From Apostichopus japonicus (lineage: Eukaryota > Echinodermata > Holothuroidea > Aspidochirotida > Stichopodidae): a stretch of 64,000 bases of DNA. This document shows positions 37,601 to 48,599 of the stretch, piece by piece. The stretch is taken from assembly GCF_037975245.1 (NCBI RefSeq), contig NC_092569.1:22038168-22102167 (forward strand), read 5' to 3'. The stretch's first letter is position 1; each line of letters starts with the position of its first letter. The notes under the pieces were generated by a model. The model did no database searches. It was not told the DNA's origin and worked only from the letters and a program-made list of their open reading frames with translations. The position numbers and the translations under genes are program-made.

Positions 37601-40600
37601 ATCCAGAGCAGGCAACATTATCCAACCATATTGGGTCAGATCCTTGACCAAATTTAGCACTTTGCCATCCAACTGCGATGCCTTCATAACCAAGTTGACG
37701 ACATATAACTGATGCATCGTTGTCATCCCATTCGTCATCACATATTGTACCCCACTGACCATCGTGGTACACTTCTACCCGACCTTCGTGCAAAGAAACA
37801 CTACCAACCAGACGCACTGCAATAAATGAAGAGAATAAATATAATCGTGGTAAACTTCTACTCGACTTTCTCGTTGACTAGTCCTGCCAACCAGACGTAC
37901 TTGCAATTTATAATTGTTACGAATTGAATTGTTGGCGTTTCCAAAGTTCCATGTGCCTAATTTACAGAATGTAGAACGTCATCTTGAGGTGTTCAGACAC
38001 AACCTGTAATCGTATTTCAAACAAAACGCATATTAATGGGTATAAGGTGTATTAAAGTTAGTAGACTTTTTTAAACTGATGAATTTATTTAATTACTAAT
38101 ATCGGTAATGTAAATGACAAATAATTTAGCACTAGTATTATTATTATTTAGATAACAGCAGTATAAACTAAAATGTATTATTAATTATAAGATAAGGTAT
38201 AGGTTATTGCAAACATTTCGTTTTTTCTGACAGTATCAAAATAAATTCATCTGTTACTGATATTTTACTTCTGTAATCTTACCTGGACCACAAGAAACAG
38301 AAGCATCTTTACTATGTCCACAATCGTGCACTCCCCAATCATTACTCCCGCATTCTTCGATATGGTGTTCTGATCCAGAGCAAGTAACATCATTCAACCA
38401 AATTCGGTCTGATCCTTGACCAAATTTTGCACTTTGCCATCCAATTCCGATGCCTCCATAACCAAGTTGACGACATATAACTGATGCATCGTTGTCATCC
38501 CATCCGTCATCACATATTGTCCCCCACTGACCATGGTGGTAAACTTCAACCCGACCTTCCCTTGGAACATTTCCATCAACCAGGCGTACTGTAGTAATTA
38601 AAAAGAGAAAAAGTATCATTTTCGCAGTAAGTTTGTTATAACCTCGAAAGGTTTATGCTTACTTTACAACTCTTTACACCTTAATGTTTTCTCCGTCACT
38701 AATCCCACCCACCAGGTGAATTATGGAAAAAATATGACTGCTTTAATATATTGTGAAGCTGTTTGTTTAAATATTATCACTATTGTTAATCATTTGGTAA
38801 ACGGACTGTTCGATTTACATGCCGTTACTAATAGAAACTGTCCTAGCTACTTATCAACACATTTTAATAAAACCATTTATTTCTCCAACAGGACTGTTCC
38901 TAAAATCGTACGTTGTCCTTACACATATGAATATATCTACGTTAAATGTCTTGTATATGCAACTTACACCTGTGACAAGGAATATACATATATATATACA
39001 TAATTAAATACCCCTGGCATATCCTCGAAAGATATATTGCCCTATCAAAATGGACCTGCGCCAAACAATGTAATGTTTACAGCAGTCTATGCGATCCCAT
39101 AACCAAGTAGAAGGCAAAGTTCTGATGTAACTGTGTCATTTCCACTTGTTATAAAACATTGTAACCCCATCATGACTTCACCAAACATACATATTAGACT
39201 ACTTAAGTTACAAAGCGAAATACACGTAACCGTAACGTGAATTTTGCTAATCATGAATTGGCGCCCTTATCAAACAAACTAATGCAGATATCCTAGTAGT
39301 ATAGGCTATCCAAGGAACAAGTTTGGAACTTTTGTTAAATTAAAGAATTTTTGAGCATACATTCATAATACGTTGTATTTACACAGTACGTTCAGTGTGA
39401 CACCTCTTCCCAGATGATGTCACCAACGAAGGGCTACCAGGCTGGGAGGTATTATGAAGTTTGGTTCTATTCACTTTCATGTTATATCTAAAATGCAAAG
39501 AGGGATTCAATGTGTTGTACTTGTTTGGATACGAGGAAATCAGGAGTTACAACATGACATTTTGATGATCATTTTGAAGTCATTCATGCTGGAATTATGA
39601 ATTATCCCACTGAATAAACATTTGTAACCAAAGCAAAATTTGATCATACTTGAATAAGAACGGATTCGTCTATTGGTGATTTGGAACCTAGAATCTGTTC
39701 AATTCGTTAGAGAAAAGAACAAAGTATTTTTTTTATATATAAATTAATCAAACTCATTGAATTTTATGGGCGTTTAAACGTACTTACAATCGATTATATA
39801 TGTTAGTATAGGCTAACCTGTGATACAACGTAATCCAGCATCCTCGTTATGACTACAATGTGTTTGTCCCCATCCAGCGTTACCGCAGTGATCAATGCTG
39901 CCCTCTTCTCCGGAACAAGCAATATTTTCCAGCCATATTGGGCCTGTCCCTTCACCATAGCTAGCGTTACCTGTTGCTATCCCAGTATCACTATAACCAA
40001 GTTGACGGCAAGCCACCGACGCGTCATTGTCATCCCAATATTTACCACAAACAGTACCCCATTGGACATTATGGTAAATCTCGACACGTCCTTCTAAGTT
40101 AGTGGTGCCATTAACAAGTCGAACTGTTAGAAGATGTGCATTTGTAAAGACAAAATAAAACATGATCAATATCAGGGAGTATTCTAAAAACTCAAAAAGT
40201 GTTTGGTTTTGAGGAAAATACTGCAAGTAGACCATTATCCGTTTGTTAATGTTATTTCGTTAAAATATGATCGGAAGATAAAAGCCATACTAATTGTAAC
40301 TTTTGAATGAAGTTACTCCATCCTATAGGCATTCTTCGGAGTACAGGTTAGTCACAGTTTATTATTGTGTGGAGTGACTATATCTGAAGGTGAATGTGAT
40401 TGAGAGCGTCATGTTGTATTTAAAACATTCATTAAAGCACCCACAACTAAACGTTTTGCATTGTACTCAATAAGTGACTGAAATATGATATAATCCGCAG
40501 ACTTTATGAATTACGTTTGATTTCGAATATATTTAAAATTGCTAAAATTGTTTAAATACATCTTCCTCACCAAGTTTAGCCATTTTAATCGCTCTTTTTT

Positions 40601-43266
40601 CCTTCACTAATAATAGTTCTATTATTCTTTTCAGTATCGTTAGAGGGCATCAGCAAACATGCAAATTGATTATTAATTACGCTTACTATGATTTGAGATA
40701 TGTAACTGCAGACTGGAGAGTGTGTATCTTCCCCATTCGTCTGTGATCCTAAAGTAGTCATAGTGCAGCCCATATGTAATATTTAACTCGGTGAAAATGT
40801 CCACACGAAGTTGGTAGTCTCTTTGGTTTGTTAAGTACGCTATTTTTTCAAGTCCGAGCCAAAATTCACTACCAGAGAAACCGAAACCATTTTTGTAGTC
40901 ATACCAGGTGCGATTAAAACCAACAGATCCGTCCAAGCGCCTTTCTAAGACCTGGAACCGTCAAAGAGAAACGTTTTATTAAATGCATAGATTGTTTTTC
41001 TGCGATGTCAATTTCATCGACACCACGTTATGAAAACATCGTTGCTTTCAATAAGATATTGTTTATCTGGTTTGTTAAAACACATATTAAATAGGCCGAA
41101 AAAGGTATATAATGATATTGTTGTATACTTCTTTTTCCCGTAACGGTTGTTTTTTTCTTACTTATATGTTTATATTTATATATGTCTAATAGAATCTTAT
41201 ACGCACCGTCCAAACCACATTTTCTAAATCAGTTTCGCAGTACACATCGAATGGTTCTGCACTCCCATCGGGCTTGATCTGGTAGACACCAGCGCCCGTA
41301 TTATATGTAGAGAACATGGTGAAGGCTTCATTACAATCACTCGGATACAGAGGTTGTTGAAGGAGGTCAAATATGTTTTTGTCTGCTCAGAAAAGGGAAT
41401 CGTAATGTCATGTGAAATTATAGTATTGGTTATTGTTAGGATACATTTCAATGTGTACTATTTTCGCCCTTTCGTCCAAGGATATCCCGGAATGACACAG
41501 AACGTTTTTAGGTAGTAACTACTACCATAATTTTTACTACACTGTATATTAGTGAATGACTCCTACGAAGATGATGGAAACTTCTCGAAGCAGGCATTGC
41601 TTCTATGCTTAGAAATCATGCAACGAGAGTATACAAGAAACTTCCAGAACACAGCTTGCACGCAAACATCAAGTAACTTAACAGCATCCCCATGCGACCG
41701 CCACGTTATTCTCTCTGTGTTCAGAAGCTCTATGTAGCCTAATGTAAAACTAGCTCCATTTTCACAATATTACTGCAAATAATGGTCTATAGACCAAACC
41801 GTTCACTGGTACTTAGTAAGATACTTTTGAGTATCGCATACTGTATATAAGCTTAAGTTAAGTGTCAAAGTAAGTAACTACAGTAATTGATTTCACCCTA
41901 ACCAATAATACTGTACTGATTGGTTTGGAAGAAGGTGTGTGAACGAGAATTCTATTTGAACGAAACATTGAACGATGCTTTATTTTTCCATTAATCGTCT
42001 TCCCGGTTTACGTAAGTTATTTGCATGCATTATCTGATGCCATTCCATTAATAACATTACTTTAATAGAAACATGAAAGGATAAACGTGCTGAATTGATT
42101 GTAACAACATGAGGTGCTAAAGGTTTGCAGAAGTGACAACATAGAACTCACCCAATGAAAGTGCAGTTACGTCCCTAGTTGCGGTAATCTTCCATTAAAA
42201 AAAAGGAATAAAGGGAAACGTTTTATCCATGCACAGTTGCATTATGAGGAATATAAGTAGTTTGTGTGTTACATGCACCCTTAGTTGATTTCATTAGTTT
42301 TCAATTAACCACCATATTAAAAGAAAATTAAGCAAATAACGAAATATATTAATTGCACTATATTAGTGCTATATTACCAATTTTTGCACTATATTACAAA
42401 CTGCTGCATGTCTATCAAATATCTAGCGACTGGACTTTCGCCCGGTCATATAAACATGTTTCATTTATAGAAATGTCTTACTTTTCAATGGATAAAAGTG
42501 TAGTGTTTTCTAGACTAAACACAAAAGTATTTTGAGGCAGGTCTGTCCCAGTTGCTATTTGTATCGCAGTTAGGCGTATTGTTGTTATGAGCACAAACAA
42601 CCATAAGCCAAATACTGCAAATACTGCATACGAAATAAAGCATTCATGTTGTATTAATCCTAGCTAGTCTATATCACGTGATGCACTCTTCCATAAGAGT
42701 TTTTACATTGTTTTCTAAAGAGCTAAACTATCAGTTACAGTATTAAGCAGCTGAGAGTAGACGAGTATTGCACCATGTCACAGTGCTTTCTCGTGTAACT
42801 TTAAACTAAAATGCAAAGTTAAGTAAAGATACGTCGAGGATGAAACAAAATAATGTAAATCAAAGCGATAATTTAATCACTTTTGTCGCAAATCCCTAAA
42901 CTTACAATAAAAAAACAATTGCAATTTTTCAACTTTTCTTGAGAAGAATTTTAGGTTCATGAGTTTTTACCTTTCCAATATGTAGTGCATGTTAAGGGTG
43001 GCCCTGGGATCGTTTAAGCAATTTCTCTTGAATTGTTGGGCATAGTTAGGGTATAAATTTAGTCACTCTCTTCTTAGATCTATACGTAAGTTGTGCTAAA
43101 TACTATGTTTATTCTCGTTGGAGTTGATAAGGAGAACTGGTACTGCTGCACACATAACATTCCTCCCCTGTATTCCCCCCTACATCCAACTTACCGTAGT
43201 ATTCCTATGAACGAAAGCAATGAACAGTACCCAATATAACCGTTGAATTAGCTTTAAAAGTTCCAT
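34237..43266 (-). CDS. Secreted FReD(N-half)-SRCR7 protein, gene 2 (whole gene)
   Basis: Eleven exons on the minus strand join in phase to a predicted protein of about 896 residues. The exons are 43266-43195, 42188-42152, 41385-41207, 40951-40687, 40123-39818, 38588-38283, 37816-37511, 37113-36808, 36192-35887, 35498-35193 and 34538-34237. The architecture is the same as gene 1: signal peptide, short linker, first half of a fibrinogen-related domain, then seven SRCR domains and an immediate stop. It probably arose by the tandem duplication that copied gene 1. The central SRCR exons were then amplified or lost separately. It is presumably secreted, and function is unknown. Confidence 0.75.
34569..34665. 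repeat. (AT)n microsatellite
   Basis: About 75 bp of TA repeat plus a degenerate ATATT tail, in the last intron of SRCR gene 2 beside the acceptor of the terminal exon. It corresponds to 7023-7262 in gene 1. Confidence 0.92.
35193..35498 (-). CDS. SRCR gene 2 exon: SRCR6
   Basis: 306 nt, phase 1-1, acceptor CTGCAG, donor G|GTAAAA. It reads [66 protein letters not shown]. It is almost identical to SRCR5 (35887-36192), including the flanking intron. Confidence 0.92.
35887..36192 (-). CDS. SRCR gene 2 exon: SRCR5
   Basis: 306 nt, phase 1-1, acceptor CTGCAG, donor G|GTACGG. It reads [73 protein letters not shown]. It is part of a recent exon-plus-intron duplication with SRCR6 (spacing 694 bp). 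Confidence 0.92.
36808..37113 (-). CDS. SRCR gene 2 exon: SRCR4
   Basis: 306 nt, phase 1-1, acceptor CTGAAG (instead of CTGCAG), donor G|GTAATA. It reads [66 protein letters not shown], with six Cys. Confidence 0.9.
37511..37816 (-). CDS. SRCR gene 2 exon: SRCR3
   Basis: 306 nt, phase 1-1, acceptor TTGCAG, donor G|GTACGG. It reads [73 protein letters not shown]. It corresponds to SRCR2 of gene 1, judged from the shared half-exon relic upstream. Confidence 0.9.
37845..37905 (-). pseudogene. SRCR exon 5'-end relic (shared by both paralogues)
   Basis: The minus strand reads [18 protein letters not shown] after an SRCR-type start, then passes without a break into the acceptor region of the SRCR3 exon. 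It is the counterpart of 15820-15885 in gene 1. Confidence 0.75.
38283..38588 (-). CDS. SRCR gene 2 exon: SRCR2
   Basis: 306 nt, phase 1-1, acceptor CTACAG, donor G|GTAAGA. It reads [66 protein letters not shown], with six Cys. Its 3' intron matches that of the broken exon at 16261-16475, so gene 1 has lost this domain. Confidence 0.9.
38685..38722 (-). pseudogene. SRCR exon 5'-end relic
   Basis: The minus strand has CACCTGGTGGGTGGGATTAG followed by TGACGGAG, a decayed [13 protein letters not shown] SRCR start, about 100 bp 5' of the SRCR2 exon. The rest of the domain is missing. Confidence 0.55.
38723..39817. other. Intron, no intact feature
   Basis: Intron between SRCR1 and SRCR2 of gene 2. 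From about 39095 (CCCATAACCAAGTAGAAGGC) it aligns with 16470-17219 of gene 1. A scrap of SRCR-like sequence (CCCATAACCAAG) may remain at that boundary. Confidence 0.5.
39818..40123 (-). CDS. SRCR gene 2 exon: SRCR1
   Basis: 306 nt, phase 1-1, acceptor CTAACAG, donor G|GTTAGC. It reads [73 protein letters not shown], with six Cys. It is the direct paralogue of 17220-17525. Confidence 0.9.
40687..40951 (-). CDS. SRCR gene 2 exon: FReD second segment
   Basis: 265 nt, phase 0 to 1, acceptor TTCCAG, donor A|GTAAGC. It reads [74 protein letters not shown]. Like gene 1 it lacks the FReD C-terminal (P) subdomain. The truncation therefore predates the duplication and has been kept in frame in both copies. 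Confidence 0.86.
41207..41385 (-). CDS. SRCR gene 2 exon: FReD first segment
   Basis: Phase 1 to 0, ending VVWT|GTGCGT. It reads [56 protein letters not shown]. It keeps the two Cys of the FReD N-terminus. The acceptor has the same CTGAG/CTGAGCAG ambiguity as gene 1. Confidence 0.85.
42152..42188 (-). CDS. SRCR gene 2 exon 2: 37-nt linker exon
   Basis: Reads [12 protein letters not shown] plus one base, with donor G|GTGAGT. Length, phase and position are the same as 19563-19599. The alternative frame contains TAG, which supports the chosen frame. Confidence 0.6.
43195..43266 (-). CDS. SRCR gene 2 exon 1: signal peptide
   Basis: Reads [20 protein letters not shown] then RNTT, with donor GTAAGT, phase 0. 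It has a hydrophobic core LYWVLFIAF after basic residues. Codon-level agreement with gene 1 exon 1 (same 72 nt length, changes mostly conservative) supports the start. Confidence 0.72.
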
Positions 43267-43484
43267 GTTTCCTCTCTTGAGAACAGGTCATATATTGAAC
43301 ACAAACTGTGTAATACAATCTTTAGTAAAATTACTAGTTTTATCTCCCTAACGGAAATAGCGGCAAACATTTTCAAACGGGATACTGACAGCTAAGGATG
43401 CAGTCTTGTTATGCATCGTTGCCATTTAAGAGGAAACCTCTACAGATGTTGCTTTAACCCTTTTACTAATGCCCTCCTCCCTTC

Positions 43485-43487
<3 letters not shown>

Positions 43488-43544
<57 letters not shown>
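43488..43544. repeat. (AT)n microsatellite
   Basis: About 57 bp of TA repeat at the junction between block beta copy 2 and block alpha copy 3. Confidence 0.92.
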
Positions 43545-43546
<2 letters not shown>

Positions 43547-43903
43547 CTGCTGCTATAAGGAAGTCAGTTATTGCTTCTATAATGAAATCAGTTGCTCGTC
43601 TGGGTATTCATTAAAACTAATCTTCCAGTTTAGCGAGCTTTGTGTCACCAATAGAACAGTTATAAAGAGTTTAGAATATAAGTCAGCTTCGAAGAGAGAT
43701 ACAAGTTTTAACTAAACAGAATGTGGTTATTGCTAAGGATGTGACTATATAATAGGATGATACAAGGCGCTGAGTATGCTGCTGTCACAACACTCATCAC
43801 TGTCGTGTTTTTCTTTGATTTGCGAATTATTTCGTTGTTTTATCATCTTTGTTTTGCCTTGATTCATAGATATATATTAAGATTCGCATCCATGGATCTC
43901 AGT

Positions 43904-44479
43904 CATAGGCGTAGGAGGCGGGGAGGGGGCTGGGGGGGGACTGCAGTCTCCCCCAACCAACATTTGCTGTGAAAATTCGGGCAGTATGCTGAGAATTTTT
44001 CGGGTACCTAGTGAAAGAAGAATAATTTGCAATGTGTTTTTCAATTTTTTTTTGTGAAAATTCGGCAATATGCTGAGAATTTTTCGGGCACCTACTGAAA
44101 GAAGAATAATTTTCAGGGTGTTTTTTATTTTATTTTTTTTGTGAAAGTTTGGGCAATATGCTGAGAATTTTTCGGGCACCTAGTGAAAGAAGAATAATTT
44201 GCAAGGTGCTTTTCAATGGTTAAACTTATATTTTTATCATCATGATTGTTGTAACGACTCCCCCAATAATTCTAACCAATATGGAAGGGTAATAACACGG
44301 AAAATGACTGTATGTTATTGGCATGTGATGTAATACCCGATGAATACCTGTATGATATGCACATTAACATGTTGAACGCGCGGGGAGAAGGGGAAATATT
44401 TTAGTTATATTTTTCGGGCAAGTCGTTACAAGCCCCCCCCCCCCCAAAAAAAAAATCATATTAGGCTCCTACGCCTATA
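43904..44479. mobile_element. hAT-like MITE with 8-bp target duplication
   Basis: The ends are CATAGGCGTAGGAG and its inverse CTCCTACGCCTATA. They are flanked on both sides by ATCTCAGT (43896-43903 and 44480-44487). Block alpha copy 1 lacks the element at the matching site (about 118-130). Inside are three tandem units of about 85 bp (TATGCTGAGAATTTTTCGGG...GAAGAATAAT) and G- and C-homopolymers near the two ends. The 8-bp duplication points to the hAT superfamily. No coding capacity. Confidence 0.85.
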
Positions 44480-44779
44480 ATCTCAGTGATATTTGAACCA
44501 AACAGGACTGGTCTGCAAATGATCTTCCACCTAAGCTACCAGCTCTCCATTCACACAGGTAAATCCAACGAATGTCAAATGCATGTCAATCATACATCCA
44601 AATGGAATAATAATAATTAACTAGATCACAACACCATTTATCTACTGAAAGATCTTATTATATTCAAGTTTCATCGGCACAGATGATAGACAAATTTACG
44701 CCGACAGTTAGCTTAACCCGCCAATCGTCGCAGAGCTGGACCAAAGGCAATACACATCAACAAAATGTAAACAATGTTG

Positions 44780-45600
44780 TATTTACTTTATCACCGGTTT
44801 TCTAGATCATCAAGTGCTGACGTCCAAGTTAGCCTTACTCAATCCACTTTCCGTGAAGCACAAGCTCTTGGTACACATGATATCTTTTGAGAGAAGCATT
44901 TTGACTTTTTTGCCATCACAGAAACCTGGCTAGGGACAGACATCGATCAGGCCACCATTGCTGAAATAAGACCACCGGGTTACAAATTTCACCATTAGTC
45001 ACTTCAAATTAGAAGAGGGGGTTTAGTTTGGCTATGTCGCAATGAAAGTCTTGTCGTGAATGCCATAAGACTGGCTAAACGTAAACACAAGGATGATCTC
45101 ATTTGTAACAACTCACCAAACCAGAAGTTTCTGTTCAAGACAGTCAGGGGGATTTAAGGGTGTAAAGATAATGTAACAAACCCTTCCCAAAAGTTTGTAT
45201 GCACCGTTACAATGAGATACATTTGTTGACTTCCTGTCGGAGCTAGAATAAGCTTGGTCCAACGATTAGCCTTCACTCTTCAACCAGCAGTACCATTGTC
45301 CAAACTCTAGCTTATCCGTAATTCCAGCTTACCCGTTTTGACATTATTCCTAATCCCCATGTATTTACGTACTTGCAACATAATTTATATATATTGTTAA
45401 CTTTTCTTTGTCCAGTGGTAAGTTCCCTTCTGCTTTAAAACAAGCTATGGTATCACCGTACCTGAAAACGGCTAATGTCGACCCAGATTGCTTGAAGAAT
45501 TACAGAAACTTCTCTCAAATCAACCATTCATTGCAAAAGTCAATGAGAAGGTTGTTTACTGCCGACGGTCGAGATATAAACGTATCATAGTACTAAGACT
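44780..45600 (+). pseudogene. LINE (CR1/L2-like) endonuclease-RT relic, copy 3
   Basis: Around 44905-45000 it reads HFDFFAITETWLGTDIDQAT then IAEIRPPGYKFHH, part of an APE endonuclease. Around 45408-45590 it reads SGKFPSALKQAMVSPYLKTA, NVDPDCLKNYRNFSQ, the start of the reverse transcriptase. Stops and frame breaks are present. It is better preserved than 1080-1895, which has lost the HFDF segment. Confidence 0.75.
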
Positions 45601-47708
45601 GCGTAATTCGAGAACTGAATGAAATCCTGTCTGTCATTGATGATAATAAACTTGTACTTTTTGCTATAGCAGTGCAGTTATTTGTGACTCAGCAGACATG
45701 TTTCTCATATATCAGAGCTTAGTAAATGCCTCTACCAGTGATCTAATATATGAAGATTCAAGAACGCTATCGTGAAGATGCGTAGGAAGGGATCCCATAA
45801 ACGCCATACACTTGTAGTGAAATGGTCAAGACTTTCTACACTTCCGTACGTAGTCACGTATATTGCTGAGTCGCCAACCATACTATTATCAATTGCTTGT
45901 TGGTCAAATAGGCTTACTGTGTAGTGCACGGTGCAGGAAGCGAGTTATTATGAGTTAGCAAACTGCAGAGAGAACAAGTCCTAGTGCCAGAGAAATAACA
46001 CGAAGTGAATTTATTCACTGAATTTTGAAATATACAGCTATGAAAAGCCATTATTTCAATTAGAATTAACAAGATAATGCATTTATTCTAGTGCACGATA
46101 ATCTATTAATGTCAGGTAGGATACGTGACGGTTATGACAGATTTGATCAATCGTAACTAAATATTATTTTGAATGTGTACATGAAAGACTTACATGTTCA
46201 TGTTTGTACAAGTCAAGCAGAAAATAACTCTCACAATATTGCACGAATTAAACCAAGCTTTCGTTCTCTATTGCAGAGGCGCATGGCAACCATTCAGCTG
46301 AACGGCATTGCCAATCGTGCTCTGTTACATTCGCAAACCTTAAGCTTTGTCCATTACATATCATATAATGCAGAAAAAAACGATAAGTTTGGATGGAATC
46401 ATATGGATTTAGTTAATTCTAAATGAGAATTTTCTTAATGTTTTTGGGCTGAACTATAACAAATATTTTAAATTAGCCGTAGTTGAGCGATATGTTAACT
46501 TTCTGAGGCTGCCTTAAATTTAAAGATTTATGTATTTGCTCGAACAAAACTGAAAATGTAAACGACAGATTTTTTTGTAAATTTATTTAATTGCACTCAT
46601 TTTGGTTACGACACACGACGATATATAGGTTCACGAGCAGTAACTCCGTTATTTAACTTTCATGACGTCATTGATAAATGTCATAACTTTTATATATGTA
46701 AGAGGCTAAAATGCTATGGTTACTCGAAAATGATGGTGCCGTATGTCTGAGCTACCAGATATTGTAAAAAAAAAAGTTGAAAGCCAAGGTCAGTACTGAA
46801 CCGCTTCACAAATGTTACTGAATACCACTCAGAGTTTCCAGCATCTTTAATTTCAGTACATGCCTGTGTACTAATTCCATGATAATATGTTTGTTAATTT
46901 GTATTATTTTGGAGAGCTTAAATTGTTATCTCGACATCCTTTACCCTTCGAAATTGTACGATTCTTTGAGATGAGAACAAGTGAGTACTATTTCATTTTG
47001 AATAAGAAAGCTAAGAGAAGTGAACAACGATAAAGTGAATATAATTTTATTTTATTCAATGAATCCACGGACAGCAGTCTCATAAGACTGTTTTCATAGT
47101 TCAAAACCAGCCAAACCGAATTGTACAGCTTTGCTTATAATAGCGTTTTCGACTTGAATATATTGCGCATTTATATGCATCTGTGTTATATCATGATAAC
47201 ACGTGTAATGCTAGAGACACATTTTATTGCGGCCTGCGTTAAAAAAAATATAAAAAAAATACGTAAGCAAGATGCATGTGATGATAACGACTGTCCATTG
47301 GAGTCTACACAGGCCTAGTTTCAGTGATTACCTTCGTACACAGTACAGCGTTTACCGATAGAAACGAGCTGGAAAACAAAATCCCACGCGCGAGTAGTCT
47401 TCGTTTACCAGTCGTCCAACCATTACTAATCTATAATACCACTACGATATTCTGTATTGTATCTTTAACATATCTAGCTCTCGCATGCTCCCAAAACATA
47501 ACACGTGTTAGTATGTCATAACACCCTGGCATATAAATGCATAATATGCTACACGTTAAGAACAAATATAAGCTCACACCTTTTCGGCTTGGGTGTCAAA
47601 ACAAGTATTTACAGAATTTGATGCACTTTTCTTTTAAACTCAGAACTTTACAAAGGAAATTGGTAAAAATCTTGACACATTATTCACAGTGAAATAAACA
47701 TAAATATA

Positions 47709-47935
47709 GGCGGAGTGTATAGGCTAGTGGTTAACGCCGGCGTCTCCCAGTCATGAGATCCCCGGTTCGATTCCCCGCCGACAGCAATGTGTGTCGTCTG
47801 GCAAGGGTGTTGTTCAATAACAACTTCCTGACATGGACGTTAAATGGATGTGTGCCGAGAGATTGGCTTCGGTCAGCTTGCGAGTCTACAAGCCTCCATG
47901 GCTTCTTTCGCGAGTTCCTGCTTGCGGGAAGATCA
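47709..47935 (+). mobile_element. tRNA-derived SINE, copy 1
   Basis: Begins GGCGGAGTGTATAGGCTAGT, a tRNA-like head whose 5' GGCGG pairs with CCGCC at 47775-47781. It has a perfect polymerase III B box GGTTCGATTCC at 47764-47774 and an A-box-like TAGGCTAGTGG. A ~150-bp tRNA-unrelated body follows, ending GCGGGAAGATC before the CATA repeat. It interrupts block alpha copy 3 exactly at 47708/47709. A second copy at 48897-49083 is inverted. Confidence 0.82.
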
Positions 47936-48434
47936 TACATACATACATACATACATACATACATACATACATACATACATACATACATACATACATACAT
48001 ACATACATACATACATACATACATACATACATACATACATACATACATACATACATACATACATACATACATACATACATACATACATACATACATACAT
48101 ACATACATACATACATACATACATACATACATACATACATACATACATACATACATACATACATACATACATACATACATACATACATACATACATACAT
48201 ACATACATACATACATACATACATACATACATACATACATACATACATACATACATACATACATACATACATACATACATACATACATACATACATACAT
48301 ACATACATACATACATACATACATACATACATACATACATACATACATACATACATACATACATACATACATACATACATACATACATACATACATACAT
48401 ACATACATACATACATACATACATACATACATAC
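47934..48434. repeat. (CATA)n microsatellite, about 500 bp
   Basis: About 125 uninterrupted tetranucleotide units directly follow the SINE, whose other copy also ends in ATAC repeats. It is therefore most simply an expanded SINE tail. The His-Thr-Tyr-Ile and Met-Tyr-Val-Cys frames in all directions are artefacts. Confidence 0.95.
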
Positions 48435-48599
48435 GCACCCAATGAGTAAAGTCGGGACATGCTTTTTCATCCCATTTTCTCCACATAACCCGGGACCTGT
48501 AGGAAACTTGTGTGTAGGGTGGGGACATGTCTGTAAAATATACTATTTACCATTTAAGGGCAAAATAACCCTTTGAGCTAAATAAAATACTATAAAAGA

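Larger units (their letters stand above)
31317..43450. repeat. Segmental duplication block beta, copy 2
   Basis: The counterpart of 3900-20880, carrying SRCR gene 2 with its flanks. It is shorter because it has three fewer SRCR exons. It carries a LINE 3' fragment (about 32.9-33.6 kb) and a local ~175-bp tandem duplication (33600-33900) that copy 1 lacks. Confidence 0.85.
43785..47708. repeat. Segmental duplication block alpha, copy 3
   Basis: Aligns with 1-3550 in direct orientation, interrupted by a 576-bp MITE at 43904. It ends at a SINE insertion at 47709. The part 45694-47708 is very close to 20872-22599 plus 28627-28915 and supplies the empty site for the 6-kb element (47410-47430). 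Confidence 0.88.

Noticed and set aside
47709-47781. Functional tRNA gene
   Set aside because: The B box and acceptor pairing are good, but the A box is off consensus. The cloverleaf is irregular and the sequence continues into a SINE body that is repeated nearby.
47731-48576. Long frames of His-Thr-Tyr-Ile and Met-Tyr-Val-Cys repeats
   Set aside because: They are translations of the (CATA)n microsatellite in every frame, with SINE sequence at the ends.
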